Shown one piece after another: positions 34,359-42,518 of a stretch of 64,000 nucleotides of DNA. How positions within the stretch are numbered: the first letter of the stretch is position 1; each line of letters begins with the position of its first letter. The DNA lies in assembly GCA_963734815.1 (NCBI GenBank), contig CAVTIH010000001.1, forward strand, positions 124,001 through 188,000, given 5' to 3'. A model generated the notes under the pieces. It did no database searches. It was not told the origin of the DNA and worked only from the letters and a program-made list of their open reading frames with translations. This DNA is from Palsa-744 sp963734815. GTDB lineage: Bacteria; Actinomycetota; Thermoleophilia; Solirubrobacterales; Solirubrobacteraceae. A program made the translations under genes and the position numbers.

Positions 34359-34420
34359 CGCCCTACCCGATCGTTCGTCAGCCGTGCCGATCGGCCCTGG
34401 TATCATCCGCGCCCGTTCGC

Positions 34421-34822
34421 ATGACGCTGCCTGTGCCCACATACGATCTCGTACTGCTGCTCGACCTAGAGGCGGAGGAGCCGGCGCGCGCGAAGATCCT
34501 CGCCGATGCGCGCGAGGCGATCGCGGCGCAGGGAGAGCTGCTGCGCGACGACAATTGGGGGGACCGGGCGCTGACCTACCCGATCGCCCACAAAGCGACT
34601 GCGAATTACCACCTGCTGCAGTTCCACGCCGGCTCCCCGGAGCTGCTGAGCGGCCTCGACCGCACGCTGCGGATCGCCGATGAGGTGGTGCGCTTCCGGA
34701 TCGTCAAGCTGAAGCCGGGCACCCCGGACGCGCCGGACATGGGCGCCCCTGGTGCGAGCGCGGTTGTGGCGCCCGCCGCCCCCACGCCCGAGCTTCTCGC
34801 CGCGGCCGAGCCCGTCGGCTGA
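34421..34822 (+). CDS. rpsF: 30S ribosomal protein S6
   Basis: The 133-residue product begins with the S6 start YDLVLLLDLEAEEPARAKIL and has WGDRALTYPIAHKATANYHLLQF and LRIADEVVRFRIVKL. An Ala/Pro-rich C-terminal extension of about 30 residues is longer than in E. coli. S6 pairs with S18 on the 30S platform; rpsR is encoded 1.5 kb downstream. The usual tight rpsF-ssb spacing is broken here by a fatty-acid hydroxylase gene and a palindromic repeat. Confidence 0.95.
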   Translation: MTLPVPTYDLVLLLDLEAEEPARAKILADAREAIAAQGELLRDDNWGDRALTYPIAHKATANYHLLQFHAGSPELLSGLDRTLRIADEVVRFRIVKLKPGTPDAPDMGAPGASAVVAPAAPTPELLAAAEPVG

Positions 34823-34847
34823 GCAGTCTGAGAGCCGGTTTGCGGCT

Positions 34848-34894
34848 GGCCGAAACGGGGATGCTCGCCGGAGGCGAGTGTCTCCCGGCTTCGG
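34848..34894 (+). repeat. Nested-palindrome repeat, single intergenic copy
   Basis: This is the cleanest unit: left arm GGCCGAAACGGGGATG, perfect inner hairpin CTCGCC-GGA-GGCGAG, right arm TGTCTCCCGGCTTCGG. It lies between rpsF and the fatty acid hydroxylase gene. It is in the same family as the in-gene copies at 18920-19016 and 28491-28582, and the inner stem differs in sequence between copies while staying paired. Confidence 0.85.
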
Positions 34895-34943
34895 CGGGGA
34901 TGGCGGTTGCCGGCCGGCACACACGGGTAATACACTCGGGGTC

Positions 34944-35594
34944 GTGAACCGCTTGGAGAGCAGCGAGCAATCGATGGCCCGCTCGGACGTGCTGAGAGCG
35001 TCCCCGCCGATGTTCGAGTCGCGCCTGCTGGACTTCTTCTCGCGTGTGCACCCCGCGGTGCCGCCACTGCTGTTCGTGCCGATGATCGCGGTGATGGCGG
35101 CTTGGAGCCTCTCCCAGGTGAGCGTGGCGGCGACGGTGGGCCTCGCGGTGGCGGGGTATGCGCTGTGGACGCTGTTCGAGTACTGGCTGCACCGACTGGT
35201 GTTCCACTTCGAGCCCGACCATGGCATCGGGGCGCGCCTGCACTGGATCATCCACGGCATCCACCACGAGCACCCCAACGACCCGCTGCGCCTGGTGATG
35301 CCACCGGCTGTGAGCGTGCCGCTGGCGGCGATCGTGTTCGGCGTGCTGTATCTGATCCTCGGCGAACGCTACGCCCCCGGGCTGGCGGTGGGCTTCTTCG
35401 CGGGGTATGTGGTGTACGACATGCTGCACTACTACCTGCACCACTTCGCCCCCAGGGGGCGGGTAGGGCGGATGCTGCGCGAGCGCCACATGCGCCACCA
35501 CTTCCAGGACGACACGCGCGGCTTCGGGATCAGCGCGCCCTACTGGGACGAGGTGTTCCGCACCTCCCCGCGCAGCCGCCAGGACTCCGCCTGA
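34944..35594 (+). CDS. Fatty acid hydroxylase family membrane di-iron protein
   Basis: The 216-residue protein has three to four membrane helices and the histidine clusters of the FA2H/sterol-desaturase family: HRLVFHFEPDHG, HGIHHEHPND, HYYLHHFAP and RHMRHHF. These ligate a di-iron centre that hydroxylates acyl chains. FA2H-like members act on sphingolipid or free fatty acids; the substrate here is not known. The start is GTG 34944. Insertion between rpsF and ssb is unusual. A functional link to the oxoamine synthase fusion is only a speculation. Confidence 0.88.
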   Translation: MNRLESSEQSMARSDVLRASPPMFESRLLDFFSRVHPAVPPLLFVPMIAVMAAWSLSQVSVAATVGLAVAGYALWTLFEYWLHRLVFHFEPDHGIGARLHWIIHGIHHEHPNDPLRLVMPPAVSVPLAAIVFGVLYLILGERYAPGLAVGFFAGYVVYDMLHYYLHHFAPRGRVGRMLRERHMRHHFQDDTRGFGISAPYWDEVFRTSPRSRQDSA

Positions 35595-35822
35595 GTCCTG
35601 CCTTGGTGCCCAAACGGCCCGCCTGAGAGGCCTTGAGCGCCGGTAGGCCCTCGAGGCGTGCACCCTGAGAGCTCGAAAACCACGCAACGAGCGGGATCGC
35701 GGTGCAACCGGGCGGAAGTGCCGCCCGTGGGCGGGTCTACACTCGGGGACTTCATCTGCAAAGAGACGACGACGACAGGCCCCGCGATTTGGGGGGCATG
35801 AGACAGCCGAAAGGAAGAAGCC

Positions 35823-36293
35823 GTGGCCGCAACCAACATCAACCGGGTCGTGATGACCGGCAACCTGACCAAAGACCCCGAGCTGCGCTCGCTGCCCAGC
35901 GGCACCTCCGTGTGCGAGCTGCGGATCGCGTGCAACACCCGCCGCAAGGACCAGGCCAGCGGTGAGTGGGTGGACAAGCCCAACTACTTCAACGTGAAGG
36001 TGTGGGGCGCGCAGGGCGAGAACGCCGCTCGCTTTCTCTCCAAGGGCCGCCCGGTGGCGATCGATGGACGCTTGGACTGGCGCGAGTGGGAGGCGCAGGA
36101 TGGGGCAAAGCGCCAGGCAATCGATATCATTGCCGACTCGGTGCAGTTCCTGGGTTCGCGCGATGACTCCTCCGGAGGGGGGAGCTTTGCTGGAAACGGA
36201 GCCTCGCGAGGCGGCGATGTCCCCGTCAACGAAGGGGATTTCCAGGCCGCTCCGGTTGGGGCGGCGGCCGCCGAGGACGATATTCCGTTCTAG
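35823..36293 (+). CDS. ssb: Single-stranded DNA-binding protein
   Basis: The 156-residue protein has the OB fold: INRVVMTGNLTKDPELRSLPSG, ELRIACNTRRKD, YFNVKVWGAQGENAARFLSKG. A Gly/Ser-rich linker leads to the acidic protein-interaction tip EDDIPF. SSB coats single-stranded DNA during replication and repair. The GTG start has AAAGGAAG upstream at good spacing. It is followed by rpsR and rplI in the conserved order. Confidence 0.96.
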   Translation: MAATNINRVVMTGNLTKDPELRSLPSGTSVCELRIACNTRRKDQASGEWVDKPNYFNVKVWGAQGENAARFLSKGRPVAIDGRLDWREWEAQDGAKRQAIDIIADSVQFLGSRDDSSGGGSFAGNGASRGGDVPVNEGDFQAAPVGAAAAEDDIPF

Positions 36294-36371
36294 GGGGTGG
36301 CGAGCAGGGTCCCTCTATCATTCCAATCAGAGTTCGTAACCAAGAAAAACCAGAGCGAGAGGTAGAGACCA

Positions 36372-36698
36372 GTGGCAAAGGCACGGGGCCGCAGCAAGCC
36401 GGTCCGCAAGAGAGAGAAGCGAGGCGGCCCCGGCAGCGGCCGGCGCAAGCCGTGCCAGCACTGCCGCGACAAGATCGAGCAGGTCGACTACAAGGATGTG
36501 GCGACCCTGCGTCGCTTCGTCTCCGAGAAGGGCAAGATCCGCTCGCGGCGGATCACCGGCGCCTGCCGCCGCCATCAGGCGCAGGTGGCGCGCGCGGTCA
36601 AGCGCGCCCGTGAGCTGGCGCTGCTGCCCTACGTGAACGAGGGTGGGCGCGACGACAACCCTCGCCGCGAGCGCGGCGACCGCGACCGGGGGCGTTAG
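36372..36698 (+). CDS. rpsR: 30S ribosomal protein S18, zinc-motif type
   Basis: The 108-residue product has the S18 core DYKDVATLRRFVSEKGKI and RRITGACRRHQAQVARAVKRAREL. Cys28 and Cys31 (CQHC) plus the later Cys-His in GACRRHQ indicate a zinc-binding (C+) form; many actinobacteria also carry a zinc-free paralogue. The N- and C-termini are long and basic. It starts at GTG 36372. Confidence 0.95.
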   Translation: MAKARGRSKPVRKREKRGGPGSGRRKPCQHCRDKIEQVDYKDVATLRRFVSEKGKIRSRRITGACRRHQAQVARAVKRARELALLPYVNEGGRDDNPRRERGDRDRGR

Positions 36699-36755
36699 AG
36701 GCATGCTCCCTTTGGGTCCCCCCGCGCGCCGGCGCGCTCATGGAGATGGCCGCTA

Positions 36756-37208
36756 ATGCCCGAGGCGATCCTCCTCAAGGATGTCGAGACGCTCGGTGAG
36801 CAGGGCAAGGTGGTGGAGGTGTCCAAGGGGTACCTGCGCAACTTCCTGATCCCGCGAAAGCTCGCCCAGCCGGCCACGCGCGGCGCGATTGAGGCCGTCC
36901 GCAGTCGTCAGGAAGCTGAAGAGCGGGCCGAGCGGGAATTCGTCGAGCGGGCGGCCACCAACGCGGCGCTGCTGAACAAGACCGTGCTGACGATCCCCCA
37001 GCAGGCGGGCGCGGACGGGCGCCTGTTCGGGTCGGTCTCCGCCCAGGACATCGCCGAGGCGATCCGCGAGGCGAGAGGCCTCAAACTCGACCGCCACAAC
37101 GTGCACCTTCCCGAGCCGATCAAGAACGTCGGCACCTACATGGTGGTGGTGGACGTCGTCGAGAATGTGACGGCTACCGTCAAGACCATGGTAGTACCAA
37201 AGAAGTAG
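36756..37208 (+). CDS. rplI: 50S ribosomal protein L9
   Basis: The 150-residue product has the L9 N-domain (ILLKDVETLGEQGKVVEVSKGYLRNFLIPR), the long connecting helix and a C-domain (DGRLFGSVSAQDIAEAI, IKNVGTYMVVVDV). Length and order match the family. It ends with a basic tail and precedes dnaB by 119 bp. Confidence 0.96.
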   Translation: MPEAILLKDVETLGEQGKVVEVSKGYLRNFLIPRKLAQPATRGAIEAVRSRQEAEERAEREFVERAATNAALLNKTVLTIPQQAGADGRLFGSVSAQDIAEAIREARGLKLDRHNVHLPEPIKNVGTYMVVVDVVENVTATVKTMVVPKK

Positions 37209-37327
37209 CAGACTCAGACGACCGTCCGCCGCACCTGCAAGCATGCTTTGGTGCAGGAGTTTTCCCCCGGAGATAGCGGGTTGTCCTTTGCGGCGCGGCG
37301 CGGCGTCAGGCTAGAGTCGCTGCGGCT

Positions 37328-38710
37328 ATGAGCGCCGCTACCGCCACCAACGGCACGGGCACCTCCACGGTGGCCGTCGCCCCGCCCCACAATCTCGAAG
37401 CCGAGCAGTCGGTGCTCGGCGCGATCCTGCTCTCCGACCACTCGATGTACGCCCTCGTGATCGAGGAGGGGTTGCGTCCGGAGGACTTCTACCGCGATCG
37501 CCACCGCTCGATCTACGAGGCGATGCTCGCGCTCTACGAGGAGAGCGAGCCGGTGGACGTGCTGACGGTTGTCGAGCGTTTGAAGCAGACCGGCAAGCTC
37601 GACGAAGTCGGGGGGAACGCCGCGGTGGACGAGCTCACTGGCGTGGTGCCGGCCGCGGGCCATGCACGCCGCTACGCGCAAATCGTGCGCGAGAACGCGC
37701 TGTTGCGGCGTCTACTCAAGAGCACGTATGAGATCCAGGCGAGCGTGCTCGACCACCACGCTTCCCCGCGGGAGCTGGTGGAGCAGGCCGAGAAGGCGAT
37801 GCTGGAGGTGGCGCGCGACGATCGCAAGCAGGACTTCCGCACGATCGAGGACGTGCTGCACGAGGAGCTCGACAAGCTGCACCGGCTCTCGATCGAGGGC
37901 ACCTCGTTGACCGGCACTCCGTCTGGGTTCAAAGACCTCGACGAGATCACCGGGGGCTTCCAGCGGGGGAACCTGATCATCATCGCGGCGCGCCCGGCGA
38001 TGGGCAAGAGCGCGCTGGTGTGCAACATCGCCGAGAACGCCGCGGTCGAGCACAAGCGCCCGGTGGCGCTGTTCTCGCTGGAGATGGCGGAGGCCGAGCT
38101 GGCCCAGCGCTTCGTCGCCTCGCAGGCGCGGATCAAGGGCGATGAGCTGCGCAAGGGCCGCGTCTCCGAGCAGCGCTGGCCGAAGATCCTCACGGCCAGC
38201 CAGCGCCTGGCGGCGGCGCCGCTGTGGGTGGACGACTCCAGCGACGTGGGCCTCCTGGAGATTCGGGCCAAGGCGCGGCGCCTGCACTCCCAATGCGAGG
38301 GGGGGTTGGGGCTGATCATCATCGACTACCTGCAGCTGATGCGCACCGACAGCCGCTACGACAGCCGCGTGACCGCGGTGGGTGAGTTGAGCCGTGGCCT
38401 GAAGATCCTCGCACGCGAGCTGGGAGTGCCGGTGATCGCGCTCTCGCAGCTGTCCCGCGCGGTGGAGACGCGTCCGGACAAGAAACCGCAGCTGTCGGAT
38501 CTGCGCGAGAGCGGGAACCTGGAGCAGGACTCCGACCTCGTGATGTTCATTTACCGCGACGAGTACTACGACGAAGACTCCGAGCGCCCCGGTGAGGCGG
38601 ATCTGCTGATCGCCAAGCATCGCAACGGCGCCGTCGGGAAAGTCACGTTGACCTTCCACAAGGAGTATCCGAAGTTCATGAACTACGCCGGCGAGCGCTA
38701 CGCGCAGTGA
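37328..38710 (+). CDS. dnaB: Replicative DNA helicase DnaB
   Basis: The 460-residue helicase has the N-terminal helical domain (PPHNLEAEQSVLGAILLSD) and a RecA-like C-domain: Walker A ARPAMGKSALV (near residue 226), Walker B GLIIIDYLQLM, and SQLSRAVETRPDKKPQLSDLRESG. No intein interrupts it, unlike many actinobacterial dnaB genes. It unwinds DNA at the fork. The ATG start is 119 bp after rplI. Confidence 0.97.
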   Translation: MSAATATNGTGTSTVAVAPPHNLEAEQSVLGAILLSDHSMYALVIEEGLRPEDFYRDRHRSIYEAMLALYEESEPVDVLTVVERLKQTGKLDEVGGNAAVDELTGVVPAAGHARRYAQIVRENALLRRLLKSTYEIQASVLDHHASPRELVEQAEKAMLEVARDDRKQDFRTIEDVLHEELDKLHRLSIEGTSLTGTPSGFKDLDEITGGFQRGNLIIIAARPAMGKSALVCNIAENAAVEHKRPVALFSLEMAEAELAQRFVASQARIKGDELRKGRVSEQRWPKILTASQRLAAAPLWVDDSSDVGLLEIRAKARRLHSQCEGGLGLIIIDYLQLMRTDSRYDSRVTAVGELSRGLKILARELGVPVIALSQLSRAVETRPDKKPQLSDLRESGNLEQDSDLVMFIYRDEYYDEDSERPGEADLLIAKHRNGAVGKVTLTFHKEYPKFMNYAGERYAQ

Positions 38711-38760
38711 CCGCGTAAGCTGCCTGCGACATCACCAAAAACCCGTGGGGAGGCAAGCCA

Positions 38761-39159
38761 GTGATCATCGCTTCAAGCAGTTATCCGTTCCTCGAAGTGT
38801 TCTGGACGATGCTGATCTTTTTCGTGTTCGTGATCTGGATCTGGATCCTGATCGGCGTGTTCGCCGATCTCTTCCGCCGCCACGACACATCGGGATTCGC
38901 CAAGGTGTTGTGGATCATCTTCATCATCGTGCTGCCCTACCTCGGGGTGTTCGTCTACCTGATCGTCGAGCACCGCGGGATGGCCGAACGCTCAGTCAAA
39001 CAGCAGCAGGCTGCCCAGCAGGAATTCGACAAGTACGTTCAGTCGGCGGCGGGGAAGGGCGATCCGACCGAGCAGATCGCCAAGGGCAAGCAACTGCTCG
39101 ACAGCGGCACGATCACCCAGGCCGAGTTCGACGCCCTTAAGCAGAAGGCGCTGGCGTAG
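38761..39159 (+). CDS. SHOCT-domain membrane protein with PLDc_N-like helices
   Basis: The 132-residue protein has two closely spaced membrane helices (about 10-37 and 48-70) in the PLDc_N style (VIWIWILIGVFADLFRRHD, then VLPYLGVFVYLIVEH). A Gln-rich linker follows, and then a C-terminal SHOCT domain (AKGKQLLDSGTITQAEFDALK). SHOCT modules occur at the ends of many small membrane proteins and probably mediate oligomerisation. The start is GTG 38761, after a GGGGAGG ribosome site. It is probably monocistronic, ended by the hairpin at 39180. Confidence 0.88.
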   Translation: MIIASSSYPFLEVFWTMLIFFVFVIWIWILIGVFADLFRRHDTSGFAKVLWIIFIIVLPYLGVFVYLIVEHRGMAERSVKQQQAAQQEFDKYVQSAAGKGDPTEQIAKGKQLLDSGTITQAEFDALKQKALA

Positions 39160-39179
39160 ACAACGCGGGCTGGGGCCGC

Positions 39180-39216
39180 GGGGGCTGGGGCCGTCCTGGA
39201 ATCGGCCCCAGCCCCC
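39180..39216 (+). terminator. Perfect 14-bp GC hairpin between SHOCT gene and purA
   Basis: GGGGGCTGGGGCCG and its exact complement CGGCCCCAGCCCCC enclose a 9-nt loop, 20 bp after the SHOCT gene stop and 36 bp before purA. There is no T run. It fits a GC-type terminator or an RNA-stabilising hairpin. Confidence 0.6.
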
Positions 39217-39252
39217 GGCCCCATCGGGTGCGGCCCCTACACTGCACTCGGC

Positions 39253-40590
39253 ATGCCTGGCATAGTCATAGTGGGCGCCCAATGGGGCGATGAGGGGAAG
39301 GGCAAGATCGTCGATCTGCTCGCCGAGCACGGCGACGCGGTGGTGCGCTTCCAGGGCGGCAACAACGCCGGGCACACGATCGTGCGCGAGGGCGAGGAGT
39401 GGAAGCTGCACCTGATCCCCTCCGGCATCCTCTACCCCGGCAAGCGCTGCGTGATCGGCAATGGGGTGGTGATCGATCCCAAGGTGCTGATCGAGGAGCT
39501 CGACGCGCTGCGCGCGCGGCGCATCGACGTCAGTGGCCTGCGGATCTCCGCCAACGCGCACCTGATCATGCCCTACCACCTGCTGCTGGACTCCGCCGGC
39601 GAGGCCAAGCTGGGGCGCCTGCAGATCGGCACCACGCGCCGGGGGATCGGTCCCTGCTATGCCGACAAGGCGGCGCGGCTGGGGATCCGCGTGCAGGATC
39701 TGCTCGACGAGAAGATCCTCAAGAAGAAGATCGTGGCGGCGATGGAGCCCAAGCGCCTGTCGCTGCGCCCGTTCGAGAAGGACCCCACGCTCGACCTGCG
39801 CACGATGACCGAGGAGTACCTCACCTACGGGCATCGCCTGGAGCAGCACATCGCCGACACCGCGAAGCTGATGTGGGAGCTGTTGGACAGCGGCAAGCGT
39901 GTGATCTTCGAGGGCGCGCAGGCGACGATGCTCGACATCGACCATGGCACCTACCCGTTCGTCACCTCCTCCAACCCGGTTGCGGGCGCGGCCTGCATCG
40001 GGGCGGGCGTGGGACCGAAGGACATCGACGAGGTCTGGGGGATCGCCAAGGCATACGCCACGCGTGTCGGAGCGGGGCCGTTCCCCACCGAGCTGGACGA
40101 TGAAATGGGCGACCGCCTGCGCACGCGCGGAGGAGAGTTCGGCACCACCACCGGCCGCCCTCGGCGCACCGGCTGGCTGGACCTCGTGGCGCTGCGCTAT
40201 GCGACTCGCTTGAACTCGCTCTCGGCCCTGGCGATCACCAAGCTCGACGTGCTTTCGGGCCTCGATCGGATCAAGGTGTGCACGAGCTATCGCGGCGCGG
40301 AGGGGGCCGAGTTCGACAGCTTTCCCTACCACCAGACCGTGCTGCATCACACCACCGCCAAGTACACCGAGCTGGACGGCTGGAGCGAGGAGATCGGGGA
40401 GTGCACGAGCTTCTCCGAGCTGCCGGCGGCGGCGCGGGACTACATGCGCTTTATCGGCGAGCACGCCGGGGCGCCGGTGGCGCTAATCGGCGTCGGCCCG
40501 GGCCGCGATCAGGTGGTGTGGACGGAGGTCGGGCGCCAGACGCTAGCGGCCGATCAAAGATCGGCCAGCAACGGAAACTCGCCGGATTAG
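39253..40590 (+). CDS. purA: Adenylosuccinate synthetase
   Basis: The 445-residue enzyme opens VGAQWGDEGKGKIVDLL, the GTP loop, and continues with FQGGNNAGHTIV, TTRRGIGPCYADKAAR, FEGAQATMLDIDHGTYPFVTSS and TTTGRPRRTGWLDLVALRYA. It converts IMP and Asp to adenylosuccinate in AMP synthesis. The C-terminal 15 residues beyond the core are variable. It converges on the HD-GYP gene across stem-loop copy 3. Confidence 0.97.
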   Translation: MPGIVIVGAQWGDEGKGKIVDLLAEHGDAVVRFQGGNNAGHTIVREGEEWKLHLIPSGILYPGKRCVIGNGVVIDPKVLIEELDALRARRIDVSGLRISANAHLIMPYHLLLDSAGEAKLGRLQIGTTRRGIGPCYADKAARLGIRVQDLLDEKILKKKIVAAMEPKRLSLRPFEKDPTLDLRTMTEEYLTYGHRLEQHIADTAKLMWELLDSGKRVIFEGAQATMLDIDHGTYPFVTSSNPVAGAACIGAGVGPKDIDEVWGIAKAYATRVGAGPFPTELDDEMGDRLRTRGGEFGTTTGRPRRTGWLDLVALRYATRLNSLSALAITKLDVLSGLDRIKVCTSYRGAEGAEFDSFPYHQTVLHHTTAKYTELDGWSEEIGECTSFSELPAAARDYMRFIGEHAGAPVALIGVGPGRDQVVWTEVGRQTLAADQRSASNGNSPD

Positions 40591-40660
40591 ATCCTTCATT
40601 TTGTAGATCAGGTCCACGCACGATCGGGCGATCTTCAAACTGACCCACCACCTGCGCGGT

Positions 40661-40735
40661 TGGATGCTTTGTTTTGGGCCCCCAACCCTTCATTTTGTGA
40701 AGTGGTAGGGGCCGTTTGAAAAGACATCTCCACCC
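40661..40735 (+). repeat. Dispersed stem-loop repeat, copy 3
   Basis: The core at 40680-40711 (AACCCTTCATTTTGTGAAGT between C-rich and G-rich arms) can fold with one bulge and one mismatch. GGATG precedes it and AAGACATCTCC follows. It lies between the convergent 3' ends of purA and the HD-GYP gene, where it could end both transcripts. A half-copy (CCTTCATTTTGTAGATC) occurs at 40594. Confidence 0.75.
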
Positions 40736-40750
40736 CTCCCAGATTTCCCC

Positions 40751-42100
40751 TCAGTCCTCCTCTACCTCCATCTCCTCCACTACCACCACCTCCTCCTCCT
40801 CCTCCTCCTCCTCCACCACCACCACCGCCAGCGCGTCGACAACCTGCGGGTCGAACTGGGTGCCGGCGCAGCGCGTGAGCTCGGCGAGCGCGTCGGGGAG
40901 GCTCATCGCCTTGCGGTAGGAGCGGGTGGTGGTCATCGCGTTGAAGGCGTCGCAGGCGCAGACGATGCGCGACTCGAGCGGGATCGCGGTGGCGCGCAGC
41001 CCGTCGGGGTAACCCCCGCCGTCCCAGCGCTCGTGTGAGGCGCGCACGATCTCGCCGACCTCGCGCATGAAGCCACCGACCCGCTCGAGCATCCGCTGGC
41101 CCTCGATCGTGTGGGTCTTGATGATCTCCCACTCGTCCGGGTCGAGCTCGCCGGGCTTGTTGACGATCTCCTTGGGCACCGCGATCTTGCCGACGTCGTG
41201 CAGGAGGGCGCCGAACTCGACGTTGCGAGCACGGTGGGCGTCCAGCCCCAACGCCGTCCCCACCTCGAGCGCGAGGCGCACCACGCCGCGGCAGTGTTCA
41301 CCGGTGTAGGCGTCGTCGGCCTCCACCACGTCGCCCAGCACGAGCGCGGTGCCGCGATAGGCGTCGCCCAGCTCGATCAGCTGCTCCAGGCGGGTGCGGC
41401 GTTCCCTGGAGAAGATCCGCAGGATCGCGAAGAGCGGCGCGATCAGCAACACCGACCAGCGCAGCTGGGCCCCGGCGATCGCGACGAGCAGCCCGAGCGG
41501 TGCAAGCGCGGCGTCGATCAGGTAGACCTCGCGCACCTCCCCGAGCAACTCGCGGATGCCGATGCCGCCGCACAGACGCTCGCGCACCGCGTTGGCGGCG
41601 AAGTCGCAGGCGAACTGTGCGGCGAGCGCGAGCGCGAGGATGGCGACCGAGCGCAGGGCGATGGGCGCTGTGGGAGTGGTGTCGTGCGCGAGCAGTAGTA
41701 CGAGCACCGGTCCAAACGAGAACCAGCTGTTGGCGGGCACCGTCAGCAGCCGGCTCGGCGCAACGCGCCCACGCAGCACCGCCGGTGTCATTCCGAGCGC
41801 CAGCGACAGCGCCACCAGCAGCGGCACGAACGGGAGCGGTGCGGCGAACAGCAGCGGCACGAACACGGCCTGCGTGGGGACCGTGAAGCCCGAGCCAACG
41901 TCGATCCTGATGCGCCCAGCCACAGCCAGGCCGACCACGTACAGGGCCACCACCGAGATGGAGTGATGCGATCCCCACCCAACCCCGCCCCAGTCAGGCG
42001 CGCCCGACTCCCGCCCACCCGCGGTCGCCGCCAACAGCAGCGCGGCGCATGCGAAACCGCCGCCGACGATCAATTCGCCACGCCGCTCGGCCACATCCAT
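40751..42100 (-). CDS. HD-GYP c-di-GMP phosphodiesterase, membrane-bound
   Basis: From the ATG at 42100 the product is 449 residues. It has about six membrane helices (10-230), then an HD-GYP domain with YTGEHCRGVVRLALEVG, LLHDVGKIAVPKEIVNK, HERWDGGGYPDGL and CDAFNAMTTTRSYRKA. It hydrolyses c-di-GMP. The frame is open to 42253, but the extra 51 residues look non-genuine. The C-terminus is an acidic run of Glu and Val encoded by a GAG microsatellite (40791-40814). It is divergent from the c-di-GMP riboswitch gene, so enzyme and sensor of the same molecule are neighbours. Confidence 0.9.
   Translation of the reverse strand: MDVAERRGELIVGGGFACAALLLAATAGGRESGAPDWGGVGWGSHHSISVVALYVVGLAVAGRIRIDVGSGFTVPTQAVFVPLLFAAPLPFVPLLVALSLALGMTPAVLRGRVAPSRLLTVPANSWFSFGPVLVLLLAHDTTPTAPIALRSVAILALALAAQFACDFAANAVRERLCGGIGIRELLGEVREVYLIDAALAPLGLLVAIAGAQLRWSVLLIAPLFAILRIFSRERRTRLEQLIELGDAYRGTALVLGDVVEADDAYTGEHCRGVVRLALEVGTALGLDAHRARNVEFGALLHDVGKIAVPKEIVNKPGELDPDEWEIIKTHTIEGQRMLERVGGFMREVGEIVRASHERWDGGGYPDGLRATAIPLESRIVCACDAFNAMTTTRSYRKAMSLPDALAELTRCAGTQFDPQVVDALAVVVVEEEEEEEEVVVVEEMEVEED
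40791..40814 (-). repeat. Trinucleotide microsatellite in the HD-GYP gene
   Basis: Eight TCC triplets (GAG on the coding strand) encode eight consecutive Glu near the C-terminus, next to GTG-rich codons giving Val runs. It is prone to in-frame length change without loss of the HD-GYP domain. Confidence 0.9.
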
Positions 42101-42414
42101 TCGCTGGCCCTGACGCAGGAACGACGTCCGCGCGCGCTCGGACTCGATGATGGCGTACGCCGACACGGATCTACATACCCTTGCGGCCTTATATCGCCCG
42201 ACGGTCCACGCGCCTTGAGCGAGGCGAAGACGCGCCAACGTCGGCGTCTGCATTTGATTCCAACGAACAGAACAACGCTCGTTGACCAGCGTAGATCCTA
42301 ATTATTGGGGCCGCCCCGGCACTGGGGTTCATACATGCGTCCAAGTCCCTTCCACACAGGGCGGTCTGTGGTTCATGCTGGCCGCCAGCTTCAAGCGCTC
42401 ACATCCAACATACT

Positions 42415-42508
42415 TACTGAAAAAGGCAAACTCGTCGCGAGACGAGGACGCAAAGCAAGAGGTCTCCTCGTTTCAGACTGGAGATGGCTCGGCCGCCGGT
42501 AGAACAAC
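42415..42508 (+). promoter_or_regulatory. Cyclic di-GMP-I (GEMM) riboswitch
   Basis: The RNA reads AAAAGGCAAAC, a perfect stem CTCGTC/GACGAG closed by the GNRA loop GCGA, then GGACGCAAAGC. A second stem GGTCT/AGACT follows, and then GATGGCTCGGCCGCCGGTAG. This is the order and wording of the GEMM-I aptamer: GGCAAA, tetraloop helix, GGACGCAAAGC, receptor helix, and AUGGC...GCCGGU closing P1. It ends about 3 bp before the GGAG ribosome site of the secreted-protein gene, so control of translation is likely. Preceding bases 42101-42414 contain the divergent promoters but nothing else I can support. Confidence 0.85.
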
Positions 42509-42518
42509 GGAGGCTCTT

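Noticed and set aside
36720..36740. GCGCGCCGGCGCGC palindrome after rpsR as a regulatory site
   Set aside because: Such GC palindromes are expected by chance at this base composition and the position inside a ribosomal operon gives no support.
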